The position numbers and the translations under genes are program-made. This document shows, one piece after another, positions 14,541 through 22,357 of a stretch of DNA of 50,405 nucleotides. The stretch lies in NCBI GenBank assembly GCA_016870615.1, contig VGAZ01000004.1:1-50405 (forward strand), in the 5' to 3' direction. The DNA is from Actinomycetota bacterium. GTDB lineage: Bacteria; Actinomycetota; Humimicrobiia; Humimicrobiales; Humimicrobiaceae. Positions within the stretch are counted from its first letter, which is position 1; each line of letters opens with the position of its first letter. Under the pieces are notes generated by a model. That model saw only the letters and a list, made by a program, of their open reading frames with translations. It had not been told where the DNA came from and did no database searches.

Positions 14541-15719
14541 ATGACTGCGGAATTAAAAGATAAAAAATTTATTAATATTATCGACACCACAATGAGAAAT
14601 GGCGAACAGGCTGCAGGAGTTGTGTTTTCCAAGCATGAAAAGCTCAGGATTACAAAATTACTGGATGAAATCGGTGTGCCGGAAATAGAAATCGGCACCC
14701 CATCAATAGGTGAGATTGAAAAGGATATCATCAGGGAGATAGTTGCAACAAAACCGAAGGCAAAACTCTTTACCTATTGTGAAGCTTTTCCCGAAAATAT
14801 TGCTCATGCTGTTGATTGCGGTATAAAAAATATAATAATAAATATTTCCACATCAGATCTTCACATAAAAGTGAAATATGGTAAAAACAGGACATGGGCA
14901 TTAAACCAGCTCAGGGAAACAATCAGTGAAGCAAAACACAGTGACCTGGATTTTATAATAAGCGCTGAGGATGCAACAAGGACAGACCTGGAATTTTTAC
15001 TGAAAGTGCTCTATCTTGCGCAGAAGAGGGGAGCTTACAGGTTCAGGATTTGTGACACTGTCTCAAGGCTTGACCCCTTCAGGACATTTATGCTAATCAG
15101 TACGATTTTAAATACGGTTGATTTTCCTGTAGAGGTGTATAATCATAATGATTTTGGAATGGCCAGCGCAAATGCCCTGGCTTCTTTGAGAGCAGGCGCT
15201 GTAAGCCTTGTTACAAGCATAAACGGAATAGGTGAAGGAACCGGCAATGCGGCATTTGAAGAAATAGTGATGGCTTTAAAGTATATTGAAGAAGTTGATC
15301 TTGGAATAGATACGTCCAAGTTCAGGGAAATTTCAGAATATGTTGCAAAAGCCTCAGCCAGGGCAATACCTGTTTGGAAAGCAATTGTAGGAACAAACGT
15401 ATTTGCCCATGAATCAGGCATCCATGCTGATGGCGTACTTAAAAATCCCAGGAATTATGAAGTGTTTGAACCGGGGGAAGTCGGGCTAACCCGGCAGCTG
15501 GTTGTAGGCAAGCATTCTGGCTCACATACAATACTTCACAAGTTCAAGGAATTTGGCATAGACCTTACATCAAATGAAGCAAATGAGCTGCTTGCAATGT
15601 CAAGGGCAATGTCTGTAGATCTTAAAAGGCCTTTATTTGATAAGGAGCTCATGTATGTTTATAAAGACTTTCTTGAAAAAAAGAAAAGCGCGAAGCATGT
15701 TGCCGCGCCAGATGACTAA
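14541..15719 (+). CDS. Homocitrate/Re-citrate synthase-family protein, lid-competent paralogue (subunit 2)
   Basis: A 392-residue full-length paralogue that starts at the base after the stop of the previous gene. Its lid is canonical (HESGIHADG with His295, then VVGKHSGSHT). Its barrel is damaged at key points: DTTMRNGEQ puts Asn20 where the metal-binding Asp belongs, VYNHND puts Tyr200 where the first metal His belongs (His202 kept), DTVSR replaces DTVG, and GIGEGTGN lacks the Arg of GERTGN. Alone it should be inactive. Combined with subunit 1, one complete composite site can be built (barrel of 1, lid of 2). This differs from the split NifV of Clostridium pasteurianum, where two genes cover different parts of one protein. 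Co-translation by abutting genes fits a fixed stoichiometry. Confidence 0.87.
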   Translation: MTAELKDKKFINIIDTTMRNGEQAAGVVFSKHEKLRITKLLDEIGVPEIEIGTPSIGEIEKDIIREIVATKPKAKLFTYCEAFPENIAHAVDCGIKNIIINISTSDLHIKVKYGKNRTWALNQLRETISEAKHSDLDFIISAEDATRTDLEFLLKVLYLAQKRGAYRFRICDTVSRLDPFRTFMLISTILNTVDFPVEVYNHNDFGMASANALASLRAGAVSLVTSINGIGEGTGNAAFEEIVMALKYIEEVDLGIDTSKFREISEYVAKASARAIPVWKAIVGTNVFAHESGIHADGVLKNPRNYEVFEPGEVGLTRQLVVGKHSGSHTILHKFKEFGIDLTSNEANELLAMSRAMSVDLKRPLFDKELMYVYKDFLEKKKSAKHVAAPDD

Positions 15720-15792
15720 GGCCTAAATAATTTATAAATAATCTAAATAATATATATAATATAGGCATAAAAAATAAATAACAGGAGGACTC

Positions 15793-17049
15793 TTGGGAAA
15801 AACTATTGCTGAGAAAATTTTAAGCCAGCATTCCGGCAGGGACCTTGTAGCCGGGGATATTGCAGTTGTTGATGTTGATGTGGTTTTTGCGCAGGATGGA
15901 ACCGGGCCGCTTGCAGTGAGCCAGCTAAGGAAAATGAATTTCAGTAGTGTTGCAAATCCTTCAAAATCAATATTTTTTATTGACCATGCAGCCCCAAGCC
16001 CCAGGAAAGAGCTGTCTGACTCTCATAAGGTATTGCGGAGTTTTGCCAGTGAAAGCGGGGCAATACTCAGTGATATAAACGGGGGAGTTTGCCATCAGGT
16101 AGTTGCTGAGCATTATGCATGTCCCGGCAATATTGTAATTGGCGCAGATTCCCACACCTGCACCGCTGGCGCGCTTGGAGCATTTGCAACAGGCATGGGG
16201 TCAACTGACATTGCAGTAGGTTTTGCCCTTTCAAAGACATGGCTTATGGTCCCACATACAATTAAAGTCAATTTTGAAGGTATTATTAATAAAGGTGTTT
16301 ATGCAAAAGACCTTATAATATACCTTATTAAAAAAATCACTGCTGATGGAGCCACCTACCGGGCAATTGAATTTTCCGGCAGTTTAAGCAATGGGCTTGA
16401 AATGGAAGAAAGGCTTACAATTTCCAACATGGCTGTTGAAGCAGGCGCCAAAGCAGGTATTTTTGCCACAGATGCCAAAACTGCAGATTACCTCAAAAAG
16501 CAGCAAAGAGGTGATTGTTTCAGGGAAATATTTGCAGATAATGATGCGGTTTATGAACAGGTAATAAATATAGACTGCAGAACAATAGAGCCTATGATTT
16601 CAAAACCCCATACGGTAGATAATGCAGTCTCTGTTGGTAAAATAGGTGAAGTTAAGATTGACCAGGTGCTTATTGGTACATGTACAAACGGAAGGCTCTC
16701 TGATTTACGGATTGCTGCAGGCATACTTAAGAATAAAAAAATTGCAAAAAATTTAAGGCTCATTATTGTTCCTGCATCAGCAGATGTCTATCTTGATGCA
16801 ATTAAAGAGGGTCTAATAGAAATCTTTATTAAAAGCGGTGCAACAATTACAAACCCTGGATGCGGTCCATGTGTTGGTGTTCACCAGGGTGCGCTTGCAG
16901 AAGGCGAGGTGTGCCTATCAACCCAGAACAGGAATTTTAAAGGCAGGATGGGCAATCCTGGAGGGTTTATATATTTGTCTTCTCCTGCAACTGCGGCATG
17001 GAGCGCAGTCAAGGGCTATATTTCTGATCCAAGGGAGGCGCTAAAATAA
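15793..17049 (+). CDS. LeuC/HacA-type aconitase-family large subunit
   Basis: A 418-residue iron-sulfur hydro-lyase of the short, two-subunit archaeal-type LeuC/homoaconitase group. It opens GKTIAEKILSQHSGRDLVAGDIAVVDVD. It contains IGADSHTCTAGALGAFATGMGSTD, the first cluster cysteine; GTCTNGRLSDLR; and NPGCGPCVG with the two further cysteines of the [4Fe-4S] site. The start is TTG at 15793, set by AGGAGG at 15783-15788. The enzyme isomerises a hydroxy-tricarboxylate or -dicarboxylate (isopropylmalate, homocitrate or citrate). Given the isocitrate-type dehydrogenase downstream, citrate is favoured here. It functions with the small subunit encoded next. Confidence 0.93.
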   Translation: MGKTIAEKILSQHSGRDLVAGDIAVVDVDVVFAQDGTGPLAVSQLRKMNFSSVANPSKSIFFIDHAAPSPRKELSDSHKVLRSFASESGAILSDINGGVCHQVVAEHYACPGNIVIGADSHTCTAGALGAFATGMGSTDIAVGFALSKTWLMVPHTIKVNFEGIINKGVYAKDLIIYLIKKITADGATYRAIEFSGSLSNGLEMEERLTISNMAVEAGAKAGIFATDAKTADYLKKQQRGDCFREIFADNDAVYEQVINIDCRTIEPMISKPHTVDNAVSVGKIGEVKIDQVLIGTCTNGRLSDLRIAAGILKNKKIAKNLRLIIVPASADVYLDAIKEGLIEIFIKSGATITNPGCGPCVGVHQGALAEGEVCLSTQNRNFKGRMGNPGGFIYLSSPATAAWSAVKGYISDPREALK

Positions 17050-17601
17050 ATGAATGATAATTTAATTGACAAGAGCTTTGTGAAAAACCCTGGCAACAGC
17101 GATGGTATATTAAATGGCCGGGCTTTTAAGTTCGGTGATAATATTTCAACTGATCTTATAGCGCCGGGCAGGTATTTTCATTTAAGGTCAAATCTACCCG
17201 AGCTTGCAAAACATGTTCTTGAGGATGCAGACCCCCAGTTTGCAGAAAAAGTAAAAATGGGCGACATAGTTGTTGCAGGCAAGAACTTCGGCCTTGGCTC
17301 AAGCCGGGAGCATGCCCCCACTATTATGAAACTTGCCGGAGTGGGTGCGGTTCTTGCAGATTCATTTGCCCGCATATTTTTCCGTAACAGCATAAATATC
17401 GGCCTGCCTGTGCTTGTATGCGACACCTCTTCAATAGATCAGGGAGACAGCCTTAAGATAGATTTAAAAAGTGGCATAATTAAAAATATAAGTAAAAATA
17501 CTGAAATAAAATTTAACCCTCTTCCTGATGTAATGATAAAGATACTTTCAGACGGGGGGCTTGTTGAACATATAACAAAAAATAAAGGTTTTAATTTATG
17601 A
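17050..17601 (+). CDS. LeuD/HacB-type aconitase-family small subunit
   Basis: A 183-residue swivel-domain subunit that starts directly after the large-subunit stop. It has GDNISTDLIAPGRYFHLRSNLPELAKHVLE, then the active-site block VVAGKNFGLGSSREHAP, then SFARIFFRNSINIGLP, all standard. The specificity loop after GRY reads FHLRSN, unlike the YLRT commonly seen in LeuD and the YLVY-type loop of known homoaconitases, so isopropylmalate is not a safe assumption. It is slightly longer than usual at both ends (about 165 is common). It shapes the substrate pocket of the heterodimer. Confidence 0.92.
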   Translation: MNDNLIDKSFVKNPGNSDGILNGRAFKFGDNISTDLIAPGRYFHLRSNLPELAKHVLEDADPQFAEKVKMGDIVVAGKNFGLGSSREHAPTIMKLAGVGAVLADSFARIFFRNSINIGLPVLVCDTSSIDQGDSLKIDLKSGIIKNISKNTEIKFNPLPDVMIKILSDGGLVEHITKNKGFNL

Positions 17602-17614
17602 AAGGCTGGCAATA

Positions 17615-18715
17615 ATGGGAAGCGGAAAAACCAGGGTCACTCTTATTCCAGGGGATGGAACAGGTTATGAGATAAGTGAAGCAACAAAAAGGGTTGTGGA
17701 AGCTACAGGCGCAAATATCCAATGGGATATCGTTCATGCCGGAGCGGATGTTTATGAAAAAAACGGGACTGTGCTTCCGGATGCTGTCCTGGAATCATTA
17801 AAAGATAATAAAGTCGGGTTAAAGGGGCCAATAACCACGCCTGTGGGTACTGGATTTCGGAGCGTAAATGTGGCTCTCAGGAAAATATTTGATCTTTATG
17901 CATGTGTAAGGCCATGTAAAAGTTATGAAGGGGTAAGAAGCAGGTATGAGGATATAGATTTAGTTATTATAAGGGAAAATACAGAAGACCTTTATGCCGG
18001 CATTGAGTTTGAGCAGGGCAAAAAAGAAACAGAAGAGCTTATAGGTTTTATTGAAAAAATAAGCGGTTCCCAAATCAGAAAAGACAGCGGCATATCAATA
18101 AAGCCCCTTTCAGTGACAGGCTCTGAAAGAATAATAAGATTTGCATTTGAATATGCGAAAAAAAATAACAGGAAAAAAGTAACAGGTGTACATAAGGCAA
18201 ATATTATGAAATACACAGACGGCCTTTACCTGGAAGTCTTTAAAAAAGTTGCTGAGCAGTATCCGGAAATAGAGTCTGAAGACAGGATTGTTGATAATAT
18301 GTGCATGCAGCTTGTCCAGAAACCCCATCTTTATGACGTTCTTGTGCTTCCCAATCTTTATGGCGATATAATTTCTGATCTTGCTGCAGGCCTGGTCGGA
18401 GGACTTGGTGTTGCGCCTGGCGGCAATATTGGAAAAGACATAGCGCTTTTTGAGCCGACTCACGGAAGCGCCCCCAGGTATAAGGGTATGAACAAAGTCA
18501 ATCCTGTTGCCCAGATGCTTTCTGCTGTAATGATGCTTTCTTATATAGGACAGCAAAACTGTGCGGACTTAATGGAAAATGCAATAGCTGCAGTTATCAG
18601 GGAAGGTGTCAATGTAACATATGATTTAAAACCTGCTCCCGATGATCCATCCGCAGTAGGAACGAGCCATATGGCTGATGCGATAATAGAAAAAATAATG
18701 GCCGCAAAAAAGTAG
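17615..18715 (+). CDS. NAD-dependent isocitrate dehydrogenase-type beta-decarboxylating dehydrogenase
   Basis: A 366-residue enzyme of the IDH/IPMDH/homoisocitrate dehydrogenase family. Visible blocks are LIPGDGTGYEI, GLKGPITTP, GFRSVNVALRK, FDLYACVRPC, IIRENTEDLYAGIE, VHKANIMK, DNMCMQLVQ, NLYGDIISDLAAG and EPTHGSAP. The S-x-N in GFRSVNVALRK is the isocitrate-recognising signature; isopropylmalate and homoisocitrate enzymes differ there. Overall it reads close to the NAD-type (IDH3-like) branch. The product would be 2-oxoglutarate plus CO2. It ends the operon, 13 bases after the small subunit. Confidence 0.88.
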   Translation: MGSGKTRVTLIPGDGTGYEISEATKRVVEATGANIQWDIVHAGADVYEKNGTVLPDAVLESLKDNKVGLKGPITTPVGTGFRSVNVALRKIFDLYACVRPCKSYEGVRSRYEDIDLVIIRENTEDLYAGIEFEQGKKETEELIGFIEKISGSQIRKDSGISIKPLSVTGSERIIRFAFEYAKKNNRKKVTGVHKANIMKYTDGLYLEVFKKVAEQYPEIESEDRIVDNMCMQLVQKPHLYDVLVLPNLYGDIISDLAAGLVGGLGVAPGGNIGKDIALFEPTHGSAPRYKGMNKVNPVAQMLSAVMMLSYIGQQNCADLMENAIAAVIREGVNVTYDLKPAPDDPSAVGTSHMADAIIEKIMAAKK

Positions 18716-18728
18716 TAATAAAATTCGG

Positions 18729-19712
18729 CTAAATCATGGCCCTGTTTTTATAAAAAATAGTCCTGATAAGGTAAATAATCCCTCCTGCAAGAGTGTTTAA
18801 AATTATTATTGCCAGTATTACAAGGGTAAAAATCACAGCCTCGTAATCAGCAATCCCGAACTGTTTTAATATGACAACAGTAATATTTTCCCTGACGCCT
18901 ATTCCACCCACTGAAACAGGAATATTTGCGGACAGTATTATCACCGGGTTTAAAAAAAAGAATGAAGTAAAATTAAGGTTTACCCGGGCATATAAATTTG
19001 CAAACCAGTAGCTTGTTATAAAAATCAGATGCGCTGCAATTGCTGCTGCAATACTTGCAAAAATAAATTTAAGCTTATTCTTGAATTCAAAAAAACTGTT
19101 CCTGAATTCATTAAACTTTTTTTCCAGGTTTTTAAGTCTCCTAAATTTAGCAAAAAGCCTGTAAAGTTTGAATATATCCGGGCGGATTATAATCAGGAAA
19201 ATAATAAACATTAAAACAGGCAGTAAAAGAAAACCAATTATTATTTTTATACTTATATATTTATAGATGAGGAAAAAAGATATAAATATAGAAAGTGTTC
19301 CCACAACTGAAGCTATAAATCTTTCCATTATAATAACTGAAAGGTTTTTATGAAGGTCAACACCTTTGCTTTTATGCAAATCATAGGGCCTGTATATATC
19401 CCCGCCTATATTTGAAGGCAGTATGTTGCTGTAAAAATAACCTACATAATATGACTGCAGTAAAAATCCTTTAAAAATAAATATCCCCCGGGCTCTTAAA
19501 AGTATATCCCACCTGAGCATGGTTATAAAAATGCCAAGCGCAAATAAAAGGACAGCAGCTATAAAATAGTAATGATTAAAACCTTTTAAAGCCGGGATTA
19601 AATTTTTTATTGTTGAATAATTCCTTATTATAAGGTATGAAAGTAAAGACACGCTTACAACTATTCTTATCGCAATAAAAATTTTTTCTTTATTAAATTT
19701 CAAATTATTCAT
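18729..19712 (-). CDS. YbhN/LPG-synthase-TM-like flippase-family membrane protein
   Basis: A 327-residue integral membrane protein with about eight hydrophobic helices. Family blocks are YYVGYFYSNILPSNIGGDIYRPYDL, the reentrant GG-D-R motif, and NIPVSVGGIGVRE near the C terminus, both diagnostic of the lysylphosphatidylglycerol synthase TM / UPF0104 group. No catalytic C-terminal domain is attached, so it is the stand-alone type. Such proteins are linked to lipid or glycolipid translocation, but the substrate is not known. It converges with the dehydrogenase gene (13-base gap). Confidence 0.86.
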   Translation of the reverse strand: MNNLKFNKEKIFIAIRIVVSVSLLSYLIIRNYSTIKNLIPALKGFNHYYFIAAVLLFALGIFITMLRWDILLRARGIFIFKGFLLQSYYVGYFYSNILPSNIGGDIYRPYDLHKSKGVDLHKNLSVIIMERFIASVVGTLSIFISFFLIYKYISIKIIIGFLLLPVLMFIIFLIIIRPDIFKLYRLFAKFRRLKNLEKKFNEFRNSFFEFKNKLKFIFASIAAAIAAHLIFITSYWFANLYARVNLNFTSFFFLNPVIILSANIPVSVGGIGVRENITVVILKQFGIADYEAVIFTLVILAIIILNTLAGGIIYLIRTIFYKNRAMI

Positions 19713-19944
19713 CTTCCTGGGATATAAAAAATATTTTCACCCAAAATATCATAATAATTATAAGTATTATGTTTTGCAAGCTCATAAAAACCATTGTAAG
19801 CATCTAAAATTTTGTGACAGCAATAAACTGGTATTTTAAATGCTATGATGGGTATTTTAAAAACACGCAGTCTTTTATTTAAATCCAAAATGTAATTATT
19901 AACAAGACGGCAGTTATGCAATAAAAATAGTATTTGAAGGTGTA

Positions 19945-19985
19945 TTGACTTTTGCTGAAAAACCAATAAAATTAGACTTGTCTAA
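19945..19985 (+). promoter_or_regulatory. feoA promoter overlapped by a DtxR-type palindromic operator
   Basis: TTGACT (19945-19950) and TAAAAT (19967-19972) form a promoter with a 16-base spacer. Overlapping its -10 and start point is TTAGACTTGTCTAA (19972-19985): two perfect 6-bp half sites around a TT centre, similar in layout to metal-responsive DtxR/IdeR/MntR boxes. A DtxR-family regulator is the second gene downstream, so I infer metal-dependent repression. The rest of the 349-base space between 19712 and 20062 holds nothing else I can name. Confidence 0.65.
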
Positions 19986-20061
19986 CAATAATAGATATAT
20001 ATAATATTTATTTGTTTATATTTATTATCAATAATTGTTTTAAAATTAAAGAGGGTTTTAA

Positions 20062-20409
20062 ATGGATCTAAGCGGAACTGTAAAAAATACAGAAGAAATA
20101 GAAGAAAAAACAGTAAATCCCGGTGATAATAAAAATATTTCCGCACATGATACTGATAAGCATGAAAATCTAAAGATTATAATTCCTCTTGCCCATACAA
20201 AACAGGGGAAGAAATACAGGATTGAAAATATTAATGGCGGTCACTGCATGAATTTGCGTTTAAATTCATTGGGCATTGTTCCCGGTGATATTGTAAAGGT
20301 TATTTACCAGGGTTATGGAGGACCCATGACACTGGCAGTAAAGGGTGCAAAAATAGCTCTTGGAAGAGGAATTGCACATAAAATCGAAGTAAGTGAGCAG
20401 AATTTTTAA
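20062..20409 (+). CDS. feoA: FeoA-domain protein
   Basis: A 115-residue protein whose last 75 residues form the SH3-like FeoA domain (IIPLAHTKQGKKYRIENINGGHCMNLRLNSLGIVPGDIVKVI...GGPMTLAVKGAKIALGRGIAHKIEV). The first 38 residues are a charged, low-complexity extension absent from ordinary FeoA (about 75-85 residues). FeoA normally supports the ferrous iron transporter FeoB, which is not in this window. The DtxR-family gene 190 bases downstream lacks the C-terminal SH3 domain of long DtxR proteins, and that domain is homologous to FeoA, so a regulatory partnership is conceivable. Confidence 0.9.
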   Translation: MDLSGTVKNTEEIEEKTVNPGDNKNISAHDTDKHENLKIIIPLAHTKQGKKYRIENINGGHCMNLRLNSLGIVPGDIVKVIYQGYGGPMTLAVKGAKIALGRGIAHKIEVSEQNF

Positions 20410-20601
20410 TATGGTTTTTCTGCAGTTCTTCTAAAAAACAGGCCGGCAGCAGTTTCGCATTTATGCGCAGTTCAAGGCAAAGAAATAATTATAAGTACCA
20501 GCATTAAATAAATAATAAAAACTGTAAAACGGGCCAAAAAAATAATGGTGCATCTAAAACTAACATACAAATTTTAAGTTATAAAAGACAGGGTGATAAT
20601 A

Positions 20602-21039
20602 TTGACTCCGCTCAGCCACAGCCTTGAAGATTATCTAGAGGCAATATATGTAATAGGAATGCAAAAGACAGTTGTAAGAGTAAAAGAGGTTGCCGGTTAC
20701 CTTGATGTAAAGATGCCTTCAGTGGTTGATGCTATATCCAAGCTTACAGAAAGAAATCTTGTGAGCCATGAAAAATATGGATACCTGAATCTCACAAGGC
20801 AAGGTTACGATGCTGCAAAAATTATATATAAGAAACACGAGGAGGTTTTCAGGTTTTTAAGCTATTTTCTTGGAATGGATGATGAAACTGCAAGCCAGGA
20901 TGCATGTGGCATAGAGCATTATATAAGCAAAAATACTTTAGAAAGAATTATTAAATTAATGAAGTTTATTGACAGCGAACCCGACGGCTACCCCCAGTGG
21001 CTTGAAAAATTCAAAGCTTTTGCAGAAAAAAATAAATAA
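20602..21039 (+). CDS. DtxR/MntR-family metal-dependent repressor
   Basis: A 145-residue regulator of the short type. The winged helix covers about 5-65 (SLEDYLEAIYVIG, VRVKEVAGYLDVKMPSVVDAISKLTERNLVSHEKYGYLNLT), followed by the metal-binding/dimerisation helices (DACGIEHYISKNTLERI). No SH3 domain follows. A GTG three codons upstream would also be in frame, but the AGGGTGAT sequence is better used as the ribosome binding site for TTG at 20602, giving the usual MTPLSHSLEDYL start. Likely ligand is Fe2+ or Mn2+. It probably acts on the palindrome before feoA. Confidence 0.9.
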   Translation: MTPLSHSLEDYLEAIYVIGMQKTVVRVKEVAGYLDVKMPSVVDAISKLTERNLVSHEKYGYLNLTRQGYDAAKIIYKKHEEVFRFLSYFLGMDDETASQDACGIEHYISKNTLERIIKLMKFIDSEPDGYPQWLEKFKAFAEKNK

Positions 21040-21110
21040 AATGGTTGTGTTCGCATGCAGTGAAATAACAGTTTTATAAGAATGCAAAATAAATAATGGA
21101 GGTATAATAA

Positions 21111-21587
21111 GTGGAAGATAAACTTGTAAAGGATGTTATGACTAAAAAAGTAATTACTGCCAGAAAAGATACTTCAGTAGGCGAGCTTTCAAAAATACTT
21201 CTGAAAAATAATATAACGGGAGTTCCGGTAGTTGATGAAGAAGGAGTGCTCCAGGGAATGGTTACTGATGCTGATATTATTACTGAAGATATTGAACCGA
21301 TCTTTCCCCTGTTTTTTGATCCTTTAATTGTCAGTTATGCATTTATGGAAAATTTCGAGAAGTATAAAAAAGATATTAAAGAATATCTTAATATCAAAGT
21401 CGAAGAGATAATGACAAGAAGGGTAAAGACAGTTAAAAAAGACACTACAGTCAGCGATACAGTAAAAATACTTGTAAAAGACAGGATTAACAGGATACCT
21501 GTGGTTGATGAAAACAATAAAGTCATCGGGATAGTTGCCCGCGCAGATATACTTAAGTCAATGTTGTCTGATGCAGGGAAAGAATAG
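21111..21587 (+). CDS. Tandem CBS-domain protein
   Basis: A 158-residue protein made of two CBS domains: residues 5-58 (VKDVMTKKVITARKDTSVGELSKILLKNNITGVPVVDEEGVLQGMVTDADI) and 95-150 (VEEIMTRRVKTVKKDTTVSDTVKILVKDRINRIPVVDENNKVIGIVARADI). They are joined by a linker with phenylalanines. Such stand-alone pairs bind adenine nucleotides and act as energy sensors; the partner is unknown. The start is GTG, eight bases after GGAGGT at 21098-21103. Confidence 0.93.
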   Translation: MEDKLVKDVMTKKVITARKDTSVGELSKILLKNNITGVPVVDEEGVLQGMVTDADIITEDIEPIFPLFFDPLIVSYAFMENFEKYKKDIKEYLNIKVEEIMTRRVKTVKKDTTVSDTVKILVKDRINRIPVVDENNKVIGIVARADILKSMLSDAGKE

Positions 21588-21694
21588 CGCTAATTTTAAT
21601 ACAATGCAGACTCATTTTTTATTATTTTCTAAAATAATACTTCGCAGACCCGATATGCGGTTATCAGTGTCTTTGTTTTTTTGAAAAATAAATC

Positions 21695-21723
21695 TTGACA
21701 AAAAATATTTTAAAATATAAATT
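21695..21723 (+). promoter_or_regulatory. Promoter of the ArsR-family gene
   Basis: TTGACA at 21695-21700 is a perfect -35 box, and TAAATT lies 17 bases downstream as a weak -10. An AT-only palindrome, ATATTATAATAT (21730-21741), sits just past it, where an ArsR-type autorepressor could bind, though such palindromes are cheap in this DNA. Confidence 0.5.
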
Positions 21724-21782
21724 ATTAATATATTATAATATTGTTATATTAAATAAAATTCCTTATCGGGATCGGGGAAAAT

Positions 21783-22118
21783 ATGTATAAAAAAGATTTT
21801 TATAATATGCATGCGGATATTTGCAAGACCATTTCAAATCCTAACAGGCAGGCAATACTGGACAATCTCAGGGATACTGAAATGTCGGTAACTGAACTTA
21901 TAAAAAAAACAGGTATTTCCCAGGCAAATCTTTCGCAGCATCTTTCAATTCTCCGGTCAAAAGGAGTTGTTAATACGAGAAGAGATGGAAATAATATATT
22001 TTATTCGATATCTAACCCGAAAATTCTGCAAGCTTATGACCTTTTAAGTGAGGTTATGCAGGAATTATTCCAAAACAAGCAGAGAACTGTAAATGATGCA
22101 ATAGTAGGAAATAAATAA
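21783..22118 (+). CDS. ArsR-family winged-helix regulator
   Basis: A 111-residue regulator with the ArsR helix-turn-helix SVTELIKKTGISQANLSQHLSILRSKGVVNTRRDGNNIFYSI at residues 37-77, preceded by ISNPNRQAILDNL. The metal-sensing ELCVCDL motif is absent (here MSVTELI) and only one cysteine (Cys14) is present, so it is neither a classical arsenic/cadmium sensor nor a two-cysteine BigR/SqrR sulfide sensor. Placed before a thiol-redox cluster, it may sense redox, but a terminator separates it from that cluster. Confidence 0.88.
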   Translation: MYKKDFYNMHADICKTISNPNRQAILDNLRDTEMSVTELIKKTGISQANLSQHLSILRSKGVVNTRRDGNNIFYSISNPKILQAYDLLSEVMQELFQNKQRTVNDAIVGNK

Positions 22119-22152
22119 AGCAGTTTTTTTACAGGTTTATTTTTAATAATAT

Positions 22153-22193
22153 AATAAAGGCAATTATAAATAGAAATAATTGCCTTTATTTAA
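22153..22193 (+). terminator. Intrinsic terminator after the ArsR-family gene
   Basis: A 15-bp perfect stem (22153-22167 with 22176-22190, core AAAGGCAATTAT) with an 8-base AT-rich loop lies 34 bases after the stop. The 3' side merges into TTTATTT. It isolates the regulator from the following redox genes. Confidence 0.82.
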
Positions 22194-22357
22194 AAAGGTG
22201 CTCAAGTTAATTATCCTAATGTATTGCCATAAAATTTTATTGGGCAGTCTAATTAGTAAATGGGCAAAACCAGCTGTAAGGCAATTTTTACCAAAACAAG
22301 CAGTGCATGTTTCAATATATAATGTGTAGCTGATATAATTTTACGGAAAAGCAAGAT

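Noticed and set aside
13341-18715. A plain leuA-leuA-leuC-leuD-leuB leucine operon
   Set aside because: The synthases lack the LeuA C-terminal regulatory domain, the dehydrogenase has an isocitrate-type SxN motif, and the small-subunit loop is not the LeuD type.
19709-19966. Minus-strand ORF of 85 codons upstream of feoA
   Set aside because: No ribosome binding site, no family resemblance, composition like non-coding AT-rich DNA, and it runs into the feoA promoter.
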